In this document: positions 36,249-48,405 of the stretch, one piece after another | Layout: the number at the start of each line of letters is the position of its first letter | Numbering within the stretch: the first letter of the stretch is position 1 | Source of the DNA: Seiridium cupressi | Taxonomy: Eukaryota > Ascomycota > Sordariomycetes > Amphisphaeriales > Sporocadaceae | Length of the DNA: 64,000 nt | Direction of reading: 5' to 3' | NCBI GenBank assembly: GCA_036674765.1 | Contig: JARVKI010000132.1 | Location: 1-64,000, forward strand | Made by a program: the position numbers and the translations under genes | Notes under the pieces: generated by a model | The model's input: only the letters and a program-made list of their open reading frames with translations | Database searches by the model: none | Told to the model about the DNA's origin: nothing

Positions 36249-36902
36249 TCAGATTTTGTGCCAAGCCCCCAAGAGGCTGAGAGCTAGAACTTGGTAGAGC
36301 GGGATTGATCATTATGACGACGACACGATCCCTCAACCTGAGTACATACATGAAGGCGTAGTGCTAGCCCATGTTCCGTACTGTACGACTACTCACCGGC
36401 GAAACTCTATTGCCATGCTCTCAGGTCTGCATCGGCGAGACGGGAACTTTTCTTTCCGTTACGGAAATGACTATCTACCGATACTCGCGGAATACAAATC
36501 CAGGGGTGGATTAGCTTTTGGTTGTCGAACCAGTCAGCCCATGTCTATGTTTTCCGCCGTTTCCGTCTGGATCAAGCAGAAAAGGCTGGCAAGCCGGGAA
36601 ATACTAGAGATAATGATGATAGATTCCCCTGATGAAACATGTCTCATTTTAATGATTCTGCGTATTGTGAGATTGAGACCACGTGGGGACGATAACAGGA
36701 CATATTGTTCCGCAGACTAAAACACCAGACCAATCGTGGCCGAGTTTGTCACTTGTGCAATTGCAAAACAAAAAGGCAGACCCCATGTTCACTGATGATT
36801 TGTTACCTTCAATAGCTATGCCTATAAATGAGAAACCTGTATAACGCCATTATGATACCAGAGCCGTCATCGCCCACATCCGCTTGGAGATCTATTCCTT
36901 CC
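36249..36902. other. Convergent 3' region of the PP2A gene and the DUF3112-like gene
   Basis: About 650 bp. Short open frames here lack any family signature. It should hold both 3' UTRs. Confidence 0.5.
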
Positions 36903-38889
36903 TCATGAGTGCCTCGAACTCCTTTCCCCATTGTTTGGGCCGTCAAACCCATCAAACTCTACATCATACCGCGAGCTCGCCGCGCTGGGTACCCTCTTAC
37001 TCTCCCCTTCCAGCTCTGCCCTGTAACTGCCCGCACCAGACATCTCGAAATCTCCACTCCCCCACATCCTCAGACCGTTGCTCGTCCGCTCCGCTGATCC
37101 CCGCTTGTGGCCGCCCCGGAAGCTGTCGACGCTCTCACGCACGCTCCCCATCTTCTCCAGCATGTCGCTCAGGACGTCGCTCGACCGCTTCACGCTGTCG
37201 GCGTTGTTGTTGAACCCTTCCGCGTAGCGGATGCTGCTGCTCTCGGCCGGCTCCGAGGGCCCCGCGTACGGCTCCTCGTAGATGGTGCCCTCGCGGCTCG
37301 TGCCGTACATGCTCTCCACGGCGGCGGGCATGACGGGCACGGGCGGGAGCGTGGGTGGGAGTGACGACGACTCAGCACCGCTCATGGACAGCTCGGAATA
37401 CCGGAGAGGCATGCCGAGTCCCCTGTCTTGTCCCGCCACGCCGCGGTATAGACTTGGCAGCGAAGGGGCAACGTCCGTGACGCCAGGAGGCATCGAGTCG
37501 ACAAAGGTGTCCTGGGAGCCCAAGGACGCGTTCGACCGCCGGATGGTGGTCTTGGAGAGCCGGTGGCGTTGTGGCTTCCGGTGCGGGGCGTTCTTGAACG
37601 ACGACACCGAGTCGTTGTGCCCAACGTAGCCGATGGGAAGCTTGCTGCTGTGTACCGTGGGGCTGGGCGCTGGTCCAAAGTGCGTCGTTAGTGTCTCGGC
37701 AGACTGGAAGGTCGTTACCGCCGATGCCCGGCGTGGACTTCGCTGCGTGTACTTCGGTTTCTCCGTAGGCAGGACACTTATATACGAACCGGGGCCCTTC
37801 GCACCGTTCGGGATATGGAAACGCTTATGGAAGCCAACGGACAGGTAGACGTACGTGACAATGAGGTCCAGGACGTAGTTGAAGGCGTAATAAGGTCCGC
37901 GTGAGTGGTACCAAGCTGGGTCAGCTATTGGTCGGGGCGAGTAGTTGGTACCCATACGGAAGCCGGCGCCGAGAGTCATCAAGGATGCCGTGAAGAGTAG
38001 GAGGACCATCTTCGCCCGCCATGAGCCTGTGCCAAACTTCTCCACGACGTACTTGCGTGGTATGATGGCGGCCAGGGCCACGGTTGGGATGGGCAGGAAG
38101 GCGAGAATGGCTAGATACGTGGAGCCGAAGAGCTGCACTTTGCGATCCGCCTCACGTGATGTCTCATCCAGCGTAAAGAAGGACTGCGTTGTGGTTATAA
38201 TGACCATCAGGAGTGAGAGGACCACACTGGCAAACAGGAATTTGAATAAAATTCCTGCCGGCTTGCTCCAACCAAAGTTAGGATGATATCCTCTGAGAAT
38301 TCGTTGGGCAAAGAACAGATTGATGATGAACACGAGGACGGTGCCGGCCTGTGTGAGAACATTGGCCGCAATGGCCAGCCTGACATTGGTCGAATAGCTG
38401 GCCCAGGCAATTCGCAGGATGAGCGCTAGCGCCCGGATAAGACTGAAGGCAAACATCATGGCACTGAAGACGAAGAGATGATCTCGCCGCTTGTTGATTT
38501 GGAAGATTGCCATGTGCGCCGCAGTTGCGATCAAAAAAAGGAACGCAAGCACTGCACAAATAGGGTCATCAATAGCGGGTGATGGCACCCCTCCCACCTG
38601 GGCCGTAGTTGGTAGATATGGTGGGCCATTGGTGGTCACCGTTGAGGTTGTGTTGATTGATGGGGCCTATGAGATCGGGTCAGTCAATTTTGTTCAGATA
38701 CTGGTTTGGGTGATGTTATAGTGGTTGGTGGATGCACTGCACATGTAAGTGCACGGTAAAAGTGGATCCAGCAATAGGTCTGTTGTAAGTGACAATAATA
38801 GGGACGTCGAGGCTGCTCACCAATTCTGGATCCTGTGGTGTTGCATCTGCACCCACGCTCGGGGGCTGTATTAAATTCCAGTCTGTCAT
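36903..38889 (-). CDS. Seven-TM fungal membrane protein, DUF3112-like
   Basis: Two exons on the minus strand, 38889-38821 and 38666-36903, about 610 residues. The frame is open upstream of 38639 only back to a splice acceptor (TAG at 38667), so a first exon starting MTDWNLIQPPSVGADAT is needed; its GTGAGC donor fits in phase. Residues about 45-330 hold seven predicted membrane segments with characteristic sequence (MAIFQINKRRDHLFVFSAMM, VFIINLFFAQRILRGYHPNFGW, VLDLIVTYVYLSVGFHKRFH). I associate these with the fungal DUF3112 family. The last 280 residues are a Ser/Pro-rich, probably cytosolic tail with little predicted fold. The layout of seven segments plus a long tail resembles a receptor, but no ligand or partner is known. 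The family name is from memory. Confidence 0.75.
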
Positions 38890-40849
38890 TCTGTCGCTGA
38901 TTTCTAACCGCAAATATTGTGTTTGTTGTGCATCAATGCAAACCGGGTATCTCGCGAGATCGTTGTCCGGAGTTCCCCAACAGGGGGATTATATAGACTG
39001 TTTCCCTCTCGCGACACTCGATTCGACTTCACTTCCCAACCGCCAAGATATCAGATGGATATATGAAATGAAACAATTTTATAGATGAGGTCTTAGACAG
39101 TGTGTTGACATAAGAATACCGGCAGGTTGGGAAGGAAAGGAAAAAGAAGGAAATCGCGGAAAGACATTTTGGGTGAACCTCCGGGCGAAAGTCCGTAAAT
39201 GAGCTGTCAGCCGCAATGGGCATGTCATCGACACACACTAAACATGTGTCCAACCTGAGGATCTTCGGGACGAAGGTGAGAACCTTAACGTTTAGCAACT
39301 TTTCCATCGCGCTCCAGTGTACCTCTGGCTTGCTCTTCCCAGCTTATAGTGGTCGGTCCTGGGGTCTGCGGTACTTCCACGCGGTCGGTGCGAGCCTCTG
39401 CACGAGCGCCGATTGGAAGTTTGTGGGGTAGGGGTCTGAACTGTCTCGGGCGATAGATACCCTGTTTCAACCATTCAGAAGGCGCATGGGATGCAGTATA
39501 GCTTCTAGCCACCGATGGCAGCTCACGCGTTGCGGAATGGGCTTACGAGGTGCATCGCCGACGAGCCAGCATTGCATGCACGAGGAACCTGCAGCCCCTC
39601 CTCAAGCGGCCCCCCTGGGCTTGCAAACTTGCTGCTGGTTGACAGCTTGCTGTGATCATCTTTAGGTATCTGGATCCCAAAGCGGGTCGTATCGCCTTCC
39701 AGGTCAGTACAATGAGGACAACGTGTAGGACAGTGCACAAGGTGACTGACTGGCTGCTGGAAAGGGAGAAATGTGTATGCTGATGAATTGGGAGCTGATT
39801 GGCTTCGCGCTAGAAGCTGCTTATACCGAAGCTAGTGGCTTTCCCGTGCATTGAATTCAATGGCTTGATCATAAGGTTCGAGCAGGATGCTCAGCCACTA
39901 TCGCCGTCATGGAATCGTTGGCCAATTACACACTAGGCGTTACATCTATGTATACGAAAGCAGGGAAGTCGCATGTCGGTAGATATCGGTGGCCGGCCAC
40001 ATTACTTTGCGAGTCAGTCATATGTAGCTGAACCAGTCTTGATCTGGCGACAGGTTGGTTCTTCTCTTTGAGGCTTTGAACTGGCATAGGGCTTGGCGGT
40101 AAATCGAGCCAATTAACTAGGCAACCTGCCGAAGACTGGACATGGAGTTTATACTGGAAGGAGTTGCCTATTACGTTTTGAGAGTGTTTTAAATGAGTGA
40201 TGGTTGGATAGCCATCCTACATCGTGATAAATGGAGCAATGCACCATAAAGTGACAGGGTGGTATGTAGTTAGCTCATTCGTGTACCTGTCGTGTTGACA
40301 AGTCATGAAGCCTATTTGGATATCGCCTGTAGGCTAATAACTCTGCTTTCCGGGTCATCAAATATCATACTTATATGATATTATACCCCTTTAGGCGGGA
40401 CGCCCATTCCAGACCGTGAGGCACGGTTTGGATAAGTGGAGTGGGACGGGCCGCAGTTCAAGAGTGGATGTCGATGTGTGGTAATCCCCTATGTTGTCTT
40501 AATCAGTTGTGACTGAGATACGTCTTGATAGATTCGTGGTTTGTGGTAAATTACCCCGCTTCAAGACCATGTTGATATTGGAATGCTTATTATTGACCAT
40601 GTTGCAAGCTTCCCAGAATGGTTTAATCGTGACACAAATATACTATAGCTCCATGTTTAGTCGCCCGGTAGCATCCATTTCTTGTGCCAGGTGACATTAG
40701 AGTGGAGAGCAACTGAACTATATATTCGTTCTTGTTAGCTATATGTTGGCTGCTTCTGTAACGCAAGTGGAAGCAGTAGGTGTTGCTGCAACATTATATG
40801 AGGTATGATGCCGTCTCGCTCTCAGGGTGTCAACAACGTCTAAGAGCTG
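38890..40849. other. Gene-free interval left of the second P450 relic
   Basis: About 2 kb. It contains the promoter of the DUF3112-like gene at its left end. Minus-strand open frames at 39285-39740 (for example IYRPRQFRPLPHKLPIG) look slightly protein-like, but I cannot place them in a family or splice them together. From 39.9 kb on the sequence is AT-rich without coding signal. Confidence 0.45.
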
Positions 40850-41937
40850 GAACGTAAGGACGTGCTTCGTCGGAAACAATTCGACAAATGGTGTGCCGAG
40901 TCTCTGGACGGGGTTGTTGGATTTGACTACGATGGGATAGGGCTCGCGATAGACGAAAAGATCACTGAGTTGTCGACCTTATCGAACGTAAATGTATCTC
41001 AGATATATCGAGATAACCGAGGAAACTTACCGCTCATGTCGATACTTTCTCTGCTATCATCGGTGGCAAAATTGTTATAATCGGCCCTGTTTCGATATAT
41101 CATCCCGTCAGAGAAGGACGCTTTGGGGTTTGGCCATTTTATCAGGTACACAATCGTGGTCTCGTAAATATGGGCGTCCTGCTAATATGCAACCAGGATA
41201 GGACGGCCAAGTAAATTGTGAACAAAAGAACCGATTCTGCGAAGCCGGGCTAGAAAGACATGTTGGCTTCGTTTCTGGCGTATGGCCTCACACGTGAAGA
41301 AGCACAATCCATGTTCGTGGTTATAGCTGGGTCAGAAACCACAGCAACGACTATCCGCTCGACTTTGTTGCATCTCATGACTGCGCCTTCGACTTATTCT
41401 GTCCTCAAGGCCGAAATAAAGATGGACGTCAACAGAGGACTCATCTCGACTCCGATCGAGCACTCTGGAGCACGAAAATTGACATATCTGCAAGCTGTTA
41501 TCAAGGAAGGTCTAAGGATTCGCCCGCCAATCGTGGCGCTCGGCGGTGTGGTACCATCTCAAGGCAGAGCAACACTCAATGGTGTCCATTGTACCCGAAG
41601 GAACCCAAGTTGGTGTCGCCTACTGGGCGGCCTTGCGGAACAAAGAGCTGTGAGGTGTTTGGGCAGGATGCCGAGGTCTTTCGCTCAGAACGGTGGCTCG
41701 AGGCCGATGAGAATAGCTGAAGAGGATGGAGGTCGTCCACGAGATCATTTTCAAGGTCGATAAGTGGCAATGCTTGGGCAAGCCGATCGCCCTGATGGCG
41801 TGAACAAGATGTTCGTCGAGCTCCTCCGGCGCTACGACCTAAGTTTGGTCAATCCATCACATCCATGGGACTCGGAGAGTGCTGGAGTATTTTTGCAGTC
41901 GAACTTGTGGGTGAGGGTAACGCGGGTCAAAGAGTGA
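40850..41937 (+). pseudogene. Second cytochrome P450 pseudogene
   Basis: P450 landmarks can be followed left to right but only by changing frame repeatedly: IIPSEKDALGFGHFI near 41.1 kb; GLTREEAQSMFVVIAGSETTATT (I helix, about 41290-41355); LTYLQAVIKEGLRIRPP (K helix ExxR, about 41480-41530); VPEGTQVGVAYWAALRNKEL in another frame, followed by a TGA; KWQCLGKPIALM (haem loop, Cys codon at 41771-41773); and a C-terminal FLQSNLWVRVT before a stop at 41935-41937. The haem-loop Gly three residues before the Cys side chain cluster reads Asp in the most natural frame. At least four frame changes or stops exclude a working enzyme. The N-terminal third is not recognisable. It resembles the pisatin-demethylase-like group, as a general impression only. 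Confidence 0.85.
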
Positions 41938-42298
41938 AGGAATTGCCTTTCGTGAGAGTCTGGCGTAGGCTTATCACATCAATTGTATATCGCATCCAGA
42001 CTAGTATCAGCGAAGTTGCGTCGACAAGGTCTATCCAGCATAAGCTGAGACCCCCTGTCAAAGCCACCAATGAAGGCGGATCCACCAAGCAAAGAAAGCT
42101 CCAGCCCCCTGACGCGACGCAACGCAACGTAACGAATCGCCAGCTACCCGAGCTAAATCTAGGTTCCCACTTGCAAAAGACGAGCGAAAAGCATCTGCCT
42201 GGCACCAACGACGACTTCAAAAGCGATACCAACTTCGAGCTCTATAGCATCTGAACCTCGATCTCCCCAAAGACTACCAAACGTCCCACTTAGCAAAC
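41938..42298. promoter_or_regulatory. Promoter and leader region of the TVP15-like gene
   Basis: About 360 bp of GC-moderate sequence immediately upstream of the TVP15 start, with a short ACGCAACG-type run near 42115-42130. No gene is supported here. Confidence 0.4.
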
Positions 42299-43100
42299 AT
42301 GGAGCTTTCTGATTCCTTGTAAGCAATGATGAAAAGCCTAGCTATCTTGAGCTTTCTCTGCCTCGTCGCACACCGCGAGGCAGAGAGAGCTCGACTCCCA
42401 GCCCCATCGCATATTGTCTCAGAATCTTTGATCGCTAACATGGCGCCTTCAATCGCAGTCGCCTCGTCAACCTGGCGGTTGGTGTGGTTATGATCCTCGG
42501 CGGTGTCTCGCAATTTTTCACCGATCTCAATGGATTGTACGTGTTCCTCCCCATGACCCTTTCCGGTCGCGCTCCCGTCGCATCTACGTCCCCAGCAGTG
42601 GCATCGCTACATTGGAGTCACCCGGAGTGCTTTAGAGGCGAAGGTCTATGGTCGGCATGTCTCGAGTGCTAACACACGACTCCGATAGCCAATCCTTCGT
42701 TGTCGGTTCCTACGTCATCCTGTTCGGTGCTGCCATTGGCCTCCTCGAGTTCCAGATCCCGCCCCAGGTATCGCGATACGCGTCGTTCCTGTTCTCTTTC
42801 ATCGGACGTGGTATTTGTGAGCTGAATCTCCTTTGATGCCCCATTGGCAGTCCTCGCAGAACTCCTCTGCCGGCTTTTCCTTACACCACCATCGTCACAA
42901 CCTGCTGACTAGCGCTGCTCGCTCCAGTCTACATCTTCGTTGGGTCAATTCTCCTCAACAGCGGTGTCCTCCGAATCATCGCCGGTTCTATCATCGGCCT
43001 TGTCGGTGTCTGCTACGCCGTTCTCGAGTTCATCCCCTCGATCGAGCCCCCCGCCAACATGCGCGAAGCGGATGCGGGCTGGGGAGCTGAGCAGGTCTAA
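42299..43100 (+). CDS. tvp15: Golgi membrane protein of the Tvp15/COPI-associated family
   Basis: Four exons, 42299-42318, 42459-42536, 42689-42816 and 42928-43100, about 132 residues. The first exon is only 20 nt (MELSDS plus two bases), but every junction keeps frame. The product starts MELSDSFRLVNLAVGVVMIL and contains LLEFQIPPQVSRYASFLFSF and LEFIPSIEPPANMREAD, closely fitting the fungal Tvp15 family, and ends GWGAEQV. Four membrane segments fill most of the protein. In yeast, Tvp15 is an integral protein of late Golgi (Tlg2-containing) vesicles. Its biochemical role is not settled. The gene lies about 360 bp right of the dead P450 and about 890 bp from the convergent SREA 3' end. Confidence 0.9.
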
Positions 43101-43993
43101 ATCCGGTATATGGCACCGGCCATCTTTATCGAGGTTCAATGCAATTCAAGCTCCTGATGAATTGTAGGATAGGGTTTGGTCAATTCTCAATAGTCAAGAA
43201 GTAGTGTCATTCTCACGGGAGTACTGCTTTGAAAGAATACCCATGTTTACCTGAACGTGTGAGTAGTAAACGGCGTGGGAGAGTACCTAGGTAGAGACGG
43301 GGGTCATTGTATACCAAGGAGAGTCCCCTGTCACGGTAGGGTTATTTCCGAGTGTCACGCTAGCGAATGTAGAAGTAGGCAATGTGTGAATATGAAGGAT
43401 GATTTCTGTAGTACTTTCGTGTAGGAATATTGATTGTTGAAAGACTAGATTCTGTTGTCTTAAGTAAATATGATATTTCGGCTCGGCCTCTTGTATTACA
43501 GCGCTGATTAGCAACCATGCCATTTTAAACACCCGACGAACGCGTTGCATGCCGTCTATCATCCCTTTTTTTTCTCTAGGTCATGTGAACCCCCCGTAGA
43601 TGCCACAATTTTTGACCATCAAATAGATAACGAGATCAATCGAGAGCCATTCCTCAAAATTCACATTACCTGGCCGTGTAGTGTGCGCCTTATGCTTTCC
43701 AGTCCAAGGAAAAGCAGCTAATGAATCAGTCCCTGCCGTAAACGCACACCTTCCTGTCCATCTCTAGACCAGACTCTAGATTTGCTCGACTCCGAAATCA
43801 AGTTGGTCGTTTCGTCATATGGTGTCCTCCCGATTTTCCGTTGTGAAAGCGCCACCCTAACCGAACCCCCGTTGCCGGGATTATCATGGGGCGAACCCCG
43901 TTCTATTCTTACCAAAAAAGCGTCATTGCAGGTTCGTCATAGCCATAAAGTGGTTGCAATGTGTTGCATCAAGATCCGTCCCTAATCAATTGC
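43101..43993. other. Convergent 3' region of TVP15 and SREA
   Basis: About 890 bp with AT-rich tracts and a short T run near 43566. It presumably carries the 3' UTRs of both genes. No gene is supported. Confidence 0.5.
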
Positions 43994-45727
43994 TCAATCG
44001 CCCAAAGCAGCCAGCTCCCTTTCCTTGGCAGCGAGCATTTCCCTCATTCTCTCGGCCTCTTGCTGCAGTGCTGCCCTACGTTCCGCTTTCGCTCTCTCGT
44101 TCTCGTTGAGAGGAGGCAAACTAAGTGCCACTGAGCGCGACCCGGGGCTTGGTGCCGAGTATATTGAGCTCGCAGGTGATCGCAGAAGTCTCAATGACTC
44201 GGCTGCATCTTCCATGGGATTCGAAATCGGGCTATGAGCCGTCGCGGCCGGGTTTAAGATCGACTTGATAGACGAGAGACGCTTCGAGCTCTGGCCCGCC
44301 TCGCCCATGGGCGGTTCGGAATCAGCCGGAGAGAAGGAACGTTTCCTCGAGGGCGACAAGAAGGAGGCTGGCGATAAAGACGACTGCCTTTCGTTCAATA
44401 AAGATATTGAAGTCAAGGGCGCGAGCCGGTTATTATCCGTTAACGAATCCCGATTATCCATCGAATTGGGAGTGTAGGTCGAGTGATACGCCGCCAAGTC
44501 TGATGAAGAAGGCAACGGCGTTGAGTTCTGGCCTTGTCGAATCGGCTCCGGAAGAAGAGTCGTCGGTTGCTCGTTACGTCGGCGGAACCCGAGGTTCACC
44601 GACCCATCTGGGTTCGTACTGCCCTTCTCCTCTGAGCTTGAATACTGGCTTGTCTGTTCTACCGACTCCATCGGTGTGCCTTCTTCGCCTTGGGAGATAG
44701 GAATCACTCGTTTCCTTCTCTTGATGATAGCCTTTTTCATGGTGACGGGCCGATGGACGCCGTGAAGTTTGTAGTATAGACCTTTGATTTGTAAGTGATA
44801 GCTTTTTCAGAGTAGGGGGAAGGTTGACATACCACAGGCATTACAGATCGTGTGTCCGCTCTCATCACGACGCCATAGGGGAGTGACCGTTGTACCACAA
44901 TTTTGGCAGGCGATTACCACGGTGGTGTTTGGACCTTGGGCCTCCTCGGCAGCCACATCAATTGGCTGTGGACCATTGTCCGAGGCATTCCCCGGCTCGG
45001 AGGCTTCTTGGTTCTGGAGGGAGAGCTGTGCGCTTTTCGCTACTCGGTTGTTGAAGGCTGGACAGCCACTGCAGCCTACCGCACCCCCAGTCCCATTACA
45101 CCTGCCACCACCGGGGCATGATCCTGTTGGTGTCTGATCTGCCGCGACGTATGTTGCACCGTTGTTCTGATTGCAAGGCTTCGGCGATGTCCGCTCTGGC
45201 GACTTCCGTGACGACGTCGCTGCCGCCACCACTGTCGGCGGACGTTTCAGATTAGTAGGCCGTTGTGAGTTCCGTGCCTTCAGGTATAGCCCACAAGCGT
45301 TGCAGATGGTAGCTCCTTGGGGAGATCGTCGCCATAATGGCGTTCTAGTGGTACTACAATTGCTGTCTCGAGATTAGTCGGGGCATACGAACCGTGGGCA
45401 GTAGTCTTACCTGCAAACCTGGCCACCTTGGCTTGTGGAAGAGCCTGCATTTAGTTTTGTGTTTGGACTCTTCTCGTCTGATATAACACTAAACGGCGCT
45501 GGCGACGGGCTGAGCGATGTAGCCATGTCTCGTCCAGATGTCGTAAAGCTGTCGGTTCCTGGGCTCCGCGATCCCACTGAAGAAGCATAAGCAGCGTCGT
45601 TGGGCGACGTGCCTCGCGAGTCCCCTCTCGACGCCACCGGACGAGTGGGCAAGGCGGTCCGCATAGTGCCTGTGTTTTCTCTTGGAGGTTTTGCCTCTGG
45701 ATGGGGGGCAACTTTCATCGAAGGCAT
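43994..45727 (-). CDS. sreA: GATA-type iron-responsive transcription repressor SreA
   Basis: Three exons on the minus strand, 45727-45411, 45362-44833 and 44781-43994, about 544 residues. Two GATA zinc fingers are present: Cys105, 108, 126 and 129 ([18 protein letters not shown]) and Cys258, 261, 279 and 282 ([18 protein letters not shown], then [17 protein letters not shown]). Between them lies the cysteine-rich region [23 protein letters not shown]. This spacer defines the SreA/SRE/Urbs1/Fep1 family and is thought to bind an iron cofactor. A basic stretch (IIKRRKRV) follows finger 2, and a coiled coil ([19 protein letters not shown]) closes the protein. In iron-replete cells the family represses siderophore synthesis and iron uptake genes. 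Both finger-encoding junctions are interrupted by introns, a layout that supports the model. An unusually long 2.7 kb gene-free region lies upstream. Confidence 0.95.
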
Positions 45728-48405
45728 ATACCCAGCGATCTATGTCCGAATAATGCTGCTACAAGGCGGACGCAACAAATCAAAGGAGGAGCGGGTCCTG
45801 AGTGTATAGCCTACGGAGTCCCTTGGCAACTGAATCATGTAGTCTACGTCGGACCCGAATTCTGCGGCTACACAGAGCACGATCCGGATGCCGAAACAGA
45901 GTAATGCCGTCGATTTTTTTATACCGTGCCTCGTGAAAGGATGGCCGCGGAGCAAATGCGCAGGACTCTTGTCGGTCCGAGTGCAGAAGGGCCGGCGAAG
46001 GTGGCAGGCAGCTCTGAGAAGAATGTCGACTGCTTCGGAGACGAAGGTTGTTCGCCTCTGCGGCAGGCCACTGGGCGGGAATCCGGGACTGATACGGGTA
46101 TGACCTGGAAGGTAATTTGTCAAGGAGACCGTGGCAGCCACTCGGATCGTGGTCTGGGCCAGGTCAAGTCGGTTGTCGGAGGATTGATGTCAGAGGGAAA
46201 AGTCTGGGGTCGGAGGCGATATCCTTTGGCTCGACAGAGGCAGGTAGGTGAAGTGGTGGAACCGATGGGACGAAGTGGCCTGTTGTAGTCTGGCCTGTAT
46301 TGGACTGGGTTGGATTGCCAAAAGGTAGGCACGGATTAGGTATTCTAGTTGCTTATGCCACGAGGCGCATCGGCGTCAAATCGTACGGTGAAGTCAGTCC
46401 AACTCCGCCACTGCATGTCAAGCACACTCGGACAACATGCGCAGGTGGTTCAAGATTCGAGGCTGTTATGGGAAGTGCTGTGACCAATGGCTGCACGGGG
46501 TTTTATGAAACCATAACACACGCTTCCGCGATGCCGGAGTCTCTATGCTGACCGCGGAGGTTCGCTGAGCAAAAGTCTACCTAGTCAGCCACAGTACCGC
46601 AGCACAGCGCAGCGCAACGCAGCTCAAGGATGGCAGACTTCCCCAGAGAGCCAGACGAGCGCGTGATTCCAGAACCCAGAATCCCGTCAAATGGGAGCAG
46701 AACCCCTGTTTTTGTCGTCGTTCTCCCACTTTTGAACATAGACGAGCCCACCGGCATCCGTCCCCGGCCAATGAGCACCCGCGTATTTCGAAGCATTTTT
46801 GCTTTTCGCAGCGCTAACCATTGGTGGAGGGGCCGACTAGTGCGGACAGGCATCCACCTCAACAGCCATGGCACTTCCGATGGGTTCGCGCTGTGCTTCT
46901 CAGGGCTTAGCCTCTCGGCTTCGGCGATTCGGCTGGAGACAGCACTGCACTGCTCGGGTACGTAGCGGAGTCTACGTCACGATGGATGGGCCTGATATTA
47001 CGTGATTGTCTCTAATCGCTTCGCCGTGGAAATTGTTCAATATATTGGATCGCATCTTGGCGTGCCCCTGCCCGCGCTCCCTTGGAGTGGGACACGAGAT
47101 ATGCGTCGAGACAAGGGACTCCTGAGGTGAGCTGTCGCATGATGGCCAATGTAAGTGTTGCACTGATGGCTGCTTATCTTGGTGCGTCTTGGATGTACGG
47201 GTCAGTCTTCCGGAGGGGGAGACGGCGGGCGGTGCCACCGAATGCCATTGGGTCACCGAGGTCCCGAATGCAGGCGACCACTCCAGCCTCCACACAGCTG
47301 TTACCCCGTCTTCTGCAAGGTAGAGCGGTGTAGAGCGGTGTGGCTCTGATCGAGTTGTAGAGAGAGGCGAGAGCAAGAGATCTCAACAGACTATCGTGAA
47401 GGTGCTGTTCTCCCAGACAGTGTAACCCGCACCCCACGTACGTAGCGTGAATTGGCACCACCGCATGGCAGTGCCAAGCTTTTTTATCAGGGCCATCAGC
47501 TGCATGTCCCTGGGTCGAGATAAGACTGATCTAATTCAATCAAAACTGGGGTCGACCTGGCCCTGGGAAGCTCCTACTAGACCCGCTATAGCGGACGACA
47601 GCCAGCTGCCAGGTAAACATAACGTAGCACATGGCCAGATGCGTCTCGGAAATAGAGCCAGACAAAACCCCGCGTTTCCCCCCCAAGCGTCGCCATCTTC
47701 TGAATTACATCGTTTCCGTCGTCGTCTGCTCATGTACCCGCCAAAGTATGCGTAGTCATGGCCGGTTTGCAACCCCAGCGTTCGGCCCGGCGACGTACAT
47801 GCGAACCGACTCGAGACTGACTCGCGCGCAGAGCCAAAAGGCACCAAACGCAGTGCGGAGAATTTTTAGAGAGGAACCATCTCACTTTGACAGGGAACCG
47901 CTTCACACCCACTTGGAATCTGCTTTCTGGCCGATCTTAGACCGAGCTCCGAGAACAGGATGGATTTCGGTAACCGCCGCCAGCAAGTCCGAGACATGGT
48001 TTATTGTCTATGTATCTCGTCTGTGTGCCCATCTTCGTGGGTCTATGTACCTAGGTAGTGTAATCGTGGTTCGATAAGCTTTACCTTAAAACCTTGGAGA
48101 GACAACAAAGTCAATATGTATGGTCCGTATATTCTAACTACTTCTGACATGCCCACACGGATTCTTGGCAGCAATTATATGGCAGGAAGAATGCTGGTGT
48201 AAGAGTCTCATTGATTGCAGCCTGTGTGCCACTACACTCTGCAACGAAATCATGCACTTGATCCTACTAGTAGTGTTTCCTCAACTATGGAGCAAACCAG
48301 TATAGTGTACAGAAGCAACAAAATGGCTCTTGCAATAAGACAAATTTCCTCCAACTCCTTGCAACCGCCGTACAAATGGCACTTCCTTATGCGCAACAGC
48401 CAACC
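45728..48405. other. 2.7 kb gene-free region upstream of SREA
   Basis: No gene is supported on either strand. Many short overlapping frames are present, as expected of GC-moderate non-coding DNA. It contains a GCAGC/GCAAC-rich patch near 46600-46625 and a short direct repeat (TAGAGCGGTG) near 47320-47340. It may contain a long regulatory region or leader for SREA and the 3' flank of the next gene. Confidence 0.45.

Noticed and set aside
39285..39740. Two adjacent minus-strand open frames with protein-like sequence
   Set aside because: They cannot be spliced into one frame, lack start and domain evidence, and match no family I recognise.
45888..48077. Many 60-150-codon frames upstream of SREA
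   Set aside because: They overlap on both strands, lack domains, and look like chance frames in GC-moderate DNA.
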